Below are positions 59,939 through 64,000 of a DNA stretch of 64,000 nt, piece after piece. Positions within the stretch are counted from its first letter, which is position 1. Each line of letters opens with the position of its first letter. A program made the position numbers and the translations under genes. Under the pieces are notes generated by a model that was not told where the DNA came from, searched no databases, and worked only from the letters and a program-made list of their open reading frames with translations. This DNA is from an uncultured Bacteroidota bacterium (GTDB lineage: Bacteria; Bacteroidota; Bacteroidia; Flavobacteriales; Flavobacteriaceae): NCBI GenBank assembly GCA_902511755.1, contig CABXGL010000005.1, positions 1 through 64,000 on the forward strand, in the 5' to 3' direction.

Positions 59939-60913
59939 TTATTCAATAGCCTGTTGAATTATATCAGTGAATAATTCTTGTAATGAAATTCCATTTATTT
60001 TTACTTGTTTTGGAAAAATACTTTCTTTAGTTAATCCAGGAATTGAATTTAATTCAAGAAAATAAGGGGTGTTATCTACGAAAATAAATTCACTTCTTGA
60101 CAAACCTTTTATCCCCAATTTTTGATATATTTTCTTAGCAATTTTAGTAACATTATTTTGTTGAATTTTAGAAATATTAGCTGGTGTTATTTCTTTAGAT
60201 TTTCCCTCGTATTTAGCTTCATAATCAAAAAAATCATTTTCTGTAATTAATTCTGTAATTCCAAAAACTTTAATTTCTTTTTTATAATTCATAACTCCAA
60301 CTGATACTTCTGTTCCATCTAAAAAAGATTCAATTAAAATTTCTTTATCAATTTTGAAGGAATTATTAATAGATGGCAATAAATCACTTTTTCTATTGAC
60401 CTTATATACTCCAAAACTACTTCCAGATTTATTTGCTTTAACAAAACATGGGATTCCAATTTCTTTGATTATTTTTTCTTCATCAATTTTATCACCATAG
60501 TTCAAATGAATGGAATTTGCAGTAGGAATACTGTATTTTTTTAAAAATGAAATACAATCCCTTTTATTGAATGTAATTGCAGAAGTATCGGAATCACATC
60601 CGGTATAAGGTATTCCAATTGATTCAAAATATGACTGTAAAATCCCATCTTCACCAGGAGATCCATGAATTACAATAAAAGCAACATCAAATTTTATTTT
60701 TTTATTTTCAATTTTTAATGAAAAATCATTTCTAGAAATGTTAAATTCTTTGTTTTTATTGTCCAGGTAAAACCATTTGTCTTTTGTTATAACTATTCTA
60801 TATACTTTATAAAGGCCTCTATCTAAATTGTTAGAAACTACTTGTCCGCTTTTCATAGAAATTTCATATTCAGATGAATATCCACCCATTAATACAGCCA
60901 CATTTTTTTTCAT
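59939..60913 (-). CDS. ddl: D-alanine--D-alanine ligase
   Basis: LMGGYSSEYEISMKSG, VIHGSPGEDGILQSYFESIGIPYTG, SRSEFIFVDNTPYFLELNSIPGLT. Confidence 0.95.
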   Translation of the reverse strand: MKKNVAVLMGGYSSEYEISMKSGQVVSNNLDRGLYKVYRIVITKDKWFYLDNKNKEFNISRNDFSLKIENKKIKFDVAFIVIHGSPGEDGILQSYFESIGIPYTGCDSDTSAITFNKRDCISFLKKYSIPTANSIHLNYGDKIDEEKIIKEIGIPCFVKANKSGSSFGVYKVNRKSDLLPSINNSFKIDKEILIESFLDGTEVSVGVMNYKKEIKVFGITELITENDFFDYEAKYEGKSKEITPANISKIQQNNVTKIAKKIYQKLGIKGLSRSEFIFVDNTPYFLELNSIPGLTKESIFPKQVKINGISLQELFTDIIQQAIE

Positions 60914-60987
60914 ATCAACAAAAATAATATTTATTTTAAGTCAAAACACTGAGATAACATATTTTATATATTTGTTGAATATTACAA

Positions 60988-61542
60988 ATGAATTTTTTAA
61001 GATATTTTTTTAGCAAATATTTTATGAAGCAAGCTTTTATTGCTTCTGTAATTTCTGCTACAATAATAGTTTTTGTTTTTTTATTTTTAAATATAACTAC
61101 AAATCATAATAATTATATATCTGTCCCAGATTTAAAAGGATTTTTGATTTCTGATGTTGAAGAAATATTAAAAGAAAATGATTTAAATTTTGAAGTATCC
61201 GATTCCACTTTTTTTAATCCTAATTTTCCTAAGTTTTCTGTTTTAGAACAAATTCCTAATGCAAGTTCAAAAGTTAAAAAAAATAGAAAAATATATTTAA
61301 CATTAAACCCGTCAAATTATAGAAATGTAGCAATTCCAGATATTATTCAAATCACTAAAAGAAGTGCTATTGCTGCTTTGCTTGCTTCTGATTTAGAATT
61401 AGGTGAAATTACCTTAATAGATAATATTGGAAAAGATATGGTTATCCGAATTATATTTAAAAATGAACAGGTTGAGCCCGGGGTTTTAGTTCCTAAGAAA
61501 TCAAAAATTGATTTAGTTCTAGGTAATGGAATTAAACTTTAA
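60988..61542 (+). CDS. PASTA domain membrane protein
   Basis: N-terminal TM, YISVPDLKGFLISDVEEILKENDLNFEVSDSTF... PASTA repeats. Confidence 0.88.
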   Translation: MNFLRYFFSKYFMKQAFIASVISATIIVFVFLFLNITTNHNNYISVPDLKGFLISDVEEILKENDLNFEVSDSTFFNPNFPKFSVLEQIPNASSKVKKNRKIYLTLNPSNYRNVAIPDIIQITKRSAIAALLASDLELGEITLIDNIGKDMVIRIIFKNEQVEPGVLVPKKSKIDLVLGNGIKL

Positions 61543-61545
61543 GTA

Positions 61546-62568
61546 ATGAATCAAAAAGAAGAAACATTCGATTCTAATAACGAATTATTTGAACATTATC
61601 AATTTAAAGCTGACAAGGGTCAAGAACCTTTGAGGGTTGATAAATTTTTAATGAATAGAATTGAGAATGCTACAAGAAATAAAATTCAAAATGCTGCCAA
61701 AAACGGATTTATTTTTGTTAATCAAAAATCTGTTAAATCCAATTATAAAGTAAAACCTGGGGACATAACTAAAGTAATGTTTTCACACCCTCCATTCGAA
61801 AATTTATTGGTAGCTGAAGATATACCTCTTAATATTGTTTATGAAGACGCTTCTTTACTTGTTATAAATAAGCCACCTGGAATTGTAGTTCACCCCGGAC
61901 ATGGCAATTACAGTGGAACATTATTAAATGGATTGATCCATCATTTTAAAAACTTACCATCTAATAAAGATGGAAGACCTGGTTTAGTTCATAGAATCGA
62001 TAAGGATACTAGTGGTTTATTAGTAATAGCTAAAACAGAGTTCTCTATGACTAATCTTGCGAAGCAATTTTATTTAAAATCTTCAAAGAGAAAATATCAT
62101 GCTCTTGTTTGGGGTTCTGTTGAAAATGATGAAGGAACCATTAATGAAAATTTAGCTAGAGATCCTAAAAATCGATTAATCATGAGTGTTCCAGAGGATA
62201 AAGAGTTTGGAAAAAATGCAGTAACCCATTACAAAGTTTTAAAAAGGTTTAATTATGTTACACTAATAGAATGTCGATTAGAAACAGGAAGAACACATCA
62301 AATTAGGGCGCATATGAAATTTATTGGTCATCCAATTTTCAATGATAAAAGATATGGAGGAGATAAAATTTTAAAAGGAACCATTTTTAATAAGTATAAG
62401 CAATTTGTACAAAATTGTTTTAAAATTTTACCTCGTCAGGCTCTTCACGCCAAAACTTTAGGATTTTTACATCCTCAATCAAATAAAGAAATGGGTTTTG
62501 AATCAGATTTGCCAGATGATTTTACTAAGTGTCTTAATAAATGGGAAAACTATTCCAATAATATTTGA
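61546..62568 (+). CDS. rluD: RluD-like 23S rRNA pseudouridine synthase
   Basis: S4 domain; PPGIVVHPGHGNYSGTLLNGLIHHF, GLVHRIDKDTSGLLVIAKTE, ETGRTHQIRAHMKFIGHPI. Confidence 0.94.
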   Translation: MNQKEETFDSNNELFEHYQFKADKGQEPLRVDKFLMNRIENATRNKIQNAAKNGFIFVNQKSVKSNYKVKPGDITKVMFSHPPFENLLVAEDIPLNIVYEDASLLVINKPPGIVVHPGHGNYSGTLLNGLIHHFKNLPSNKDGRPGLVHRIDKDTSGLLVIAKTEFSMTNLAKQFYLKSSKRKYHALVWGSVENDEGTINENLARDPKNRLIMSVPEDKEFGKNAVTHYKVLKRFNYVTLIECRLETGRTHQIRAHMKFIGHPIFNDKRYGGDKILKGTIFNKYKQFVQNCFKILPRQALHAKTLGFLHPQSNKEMGFESDLPDDFTKCLNKWENYSNNI

Positions 62569-62601
62569 TTTTTTTTAATTTTACATTTAAATATTAATTA
62601 T

Positions 62602-63363
62602 ATGAAAATTATTATTTCACCAGCAAAATCACTTGATTTTGAGAAAGAATTACCAACAAAAGGCTTTTCAATTCCGGACTTTTTATCAGAATCTAAAGTT
62701 ATTAACGATTCATTAAAAAAGAGGTCTCCAGGTGAATTAAAATCTTTAATGAGCATCTCAGATAAACTTGCTGAATTAAACTGGAATAGAAACAATAGTT
62801 TTAAAATTCCTTTTAATGCTGATAATGCAAGACCGAGTATTTTTACTTTTAATGGAGACGTGTATAATGGGTTAGATTCATTTAGTCTTTCAGAAGATCA
62901 AATAAAAATTGCTCAGGGATCATTACGAATATTATCAGGTCTTTATGGTTTATTGAAACCATTAGATTTAATTCAAGCATATAGATTAGAAATGGGGACT
63001 AAATTAAATGTTAATGGCTCTGCTAATTTATATGATTTTTGGAAAAATAAAATAACTCAAAAATTAAATGAGGAAATAAAAGAAAATGAACTTTTTATCA
63101 ATTTAGCTAGTAATGAATATTCTTCTGTTATTGATAAAAAAGAATTAAAGACTACTCTGATTTCGCCCATTTTTAAAGATATGAAAAACGGAAAATTAAA
63201 AATTATTTCTTTTTATGCTAAAAAGGCAAGAGGAATGATGGTTAGATATATTTTAGATAATAATATCAATAATGAAGAGGATTTAAAAGGATTTAATTAT
63301 GGAGGATATTCATTTAGCCAACCTGAGAGTGATAATTCAAATGAGTTAGTTTTTATTAGATAA
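62602..63363 (+). CDS. yaaA: Peroxide stress protein YaaA
   Basis: MKIIISPAKSLDFE, FNGDVYNGLD, LRILSGLYGLLKPLDLIQAYRLEMGTKL. Confidence 0.95.
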   Translation: MKIIISPAKSLDFEKELPTKGFSIPDFLSESKVINDSLKKRSPGELKSLMSISDKLAELNWNRNNSFKIPFNADNARPSIFTFNGDVYNGLDSFSLSEDQIKIAQGSLRILSGLYGLLKPLDLIQAYRLEMGTKLNVNGSANLYDFWKNKITQKLNEEIKENELFINLASNEYSSVIDKKELKTTLISPIFKDMKNGKLKIISFYAKKARGMMVRYILDNNINNEEDLKGFNYGGYSFSQPESDNSNELVFIR

Positions 63364-64000
63364 TTATTTTCTTATTTTTTTAATAAAATCAGTAATCTTA
63401 TTAACGCCTTTTTTTTCAAGGTGTTTTATAAAAGCAGAACCAATAATAGCACCTTGACTAAATTTTATAGCATCTTTATATGTTTCTCTATTGCTTATTC
63501 CAAAACCAATTAGTAAAGGAGATTTTAAATTCATTTTATTAATTCTTTCAAAGTATTCTTTTTGTTCTTTTTGAAAAGAATTTACGGCTCCAGTTATACT
63601 AAAACTGCTAATCATATAAATAAATCCATTGGAAATTTTATCAATGAATTTTACCCTTTCAATTGATGTTTGAGGTGTTATTAGGAACATATTGAGAAGG
63701 TTATATTTCTCAAAAGTTTTTTTATAATTATTGTAATAAATATCTACGGGCAAATCAGGAACAATGAGACCATCAATACCAATGGATTCACAGTCTTTAC
63801 AAAAAGGTTCAACTCCATACTGCATAATTGGATTAAAGTAACCCATAATGATAATTGGGATATTTGTTAATTTCCTTAAATCTTTTAATTGACTAAATAA
63901 TTTTTTAGTTGTCATTCCATTTTTTAATGCAGTTGATGAGCTTTGTTGTATAGTTGGACCATCTGCAATAGGATCGCTAAATGGAAGACCTATTTCAATC
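63364..64000 (-). CDS. trpA: Tryptophan synthase alpha chain (N-terminus cut by window edge)
   Basis: Frame continues upstream of ORF-track Met: IEIGLPFSDPIADGPTIQQSSSTALKNGMTTKKLF...GYFNPIMQYGVEPF...GFIYMISSFSITGA. Confidence 0.95.
   Translation of the reverse strand, partial: IEIGLPFSDPIADGPTIQQSSSTALKNGMTTKKLFSQLKDLRKLTNIPIIIMGYFNPIMQYGVEPFCKDCESIGIDGLIVPDLPVDIYYNNYKKTFEKYNLLNMFLITPQTSIERVKFIDKISNGFIYMISSFSITGAVNSFQKEQKEYFERINKMNLKSPLLIGFGISNRETYKDAIKFSQGAIIGSAFIKHLEKKGVNKITDFIKKIRK

Noticed and set aside
60828-61013. 61-aa plus ORF
   Set aside because: Mostly antisense to the ddl 5' end
62598-62795. 65-aa minus ORF
   Set aside because: Antisense inside yaaA

Overview
This is a low-GC, densely packed chromosomal window. 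It looks like a marine Flavobacteriia/Bacteroidota genome, judging by TAnnTTTG-type promoters, a T9SS-like C-terminal domain, DUF1573/DUF1800/DUF1501 proteins, NhaD and Porin_10. Most of it is housekeeping: acn, era, der, alaS, lysS, lipB, lipA, rnhB, gltBD, folC, metY-metX-hom, lpxK, murB, valS, cdsA, ftsH, rsfS, birA, pyrE, coaD, ddl, rluD, yaaA and trpA (cut by the window edge). There are two tRNAs (initiator Met-CAT and Val-TAC). I saw no CRISPR array, prophage, transposon or obvious defence/BGC island, and no convincing wholly new protein system. The most interesting non-protein signals are: (1) a SAM-II-type riboswitch upstream of metY with a downstream 14-nt anti-aptamer arm (13/14 pairing) that would form a mutually exclusive hairpin; (2) a YqaE/Pmp3 small membrane protein gene with a TTG start, missed by the ORF track, which lists its antisense ORF instead; (3) TAnnTTTG elements exactly 4 nt before ATG (era, DUF1800, pyrE, and a variant at lpxK), suggesting leaderless mRNAs; (4) convergent genes that abut or overlap at their stops with no room for terminators; (5) a promoter bracketed by an inverted repeat upstream of a DUF6249-like/XRE pair; (6) twin palindromes just before the TTG start of murB. 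All calls are from reading the sequence. No database or folding search was run.
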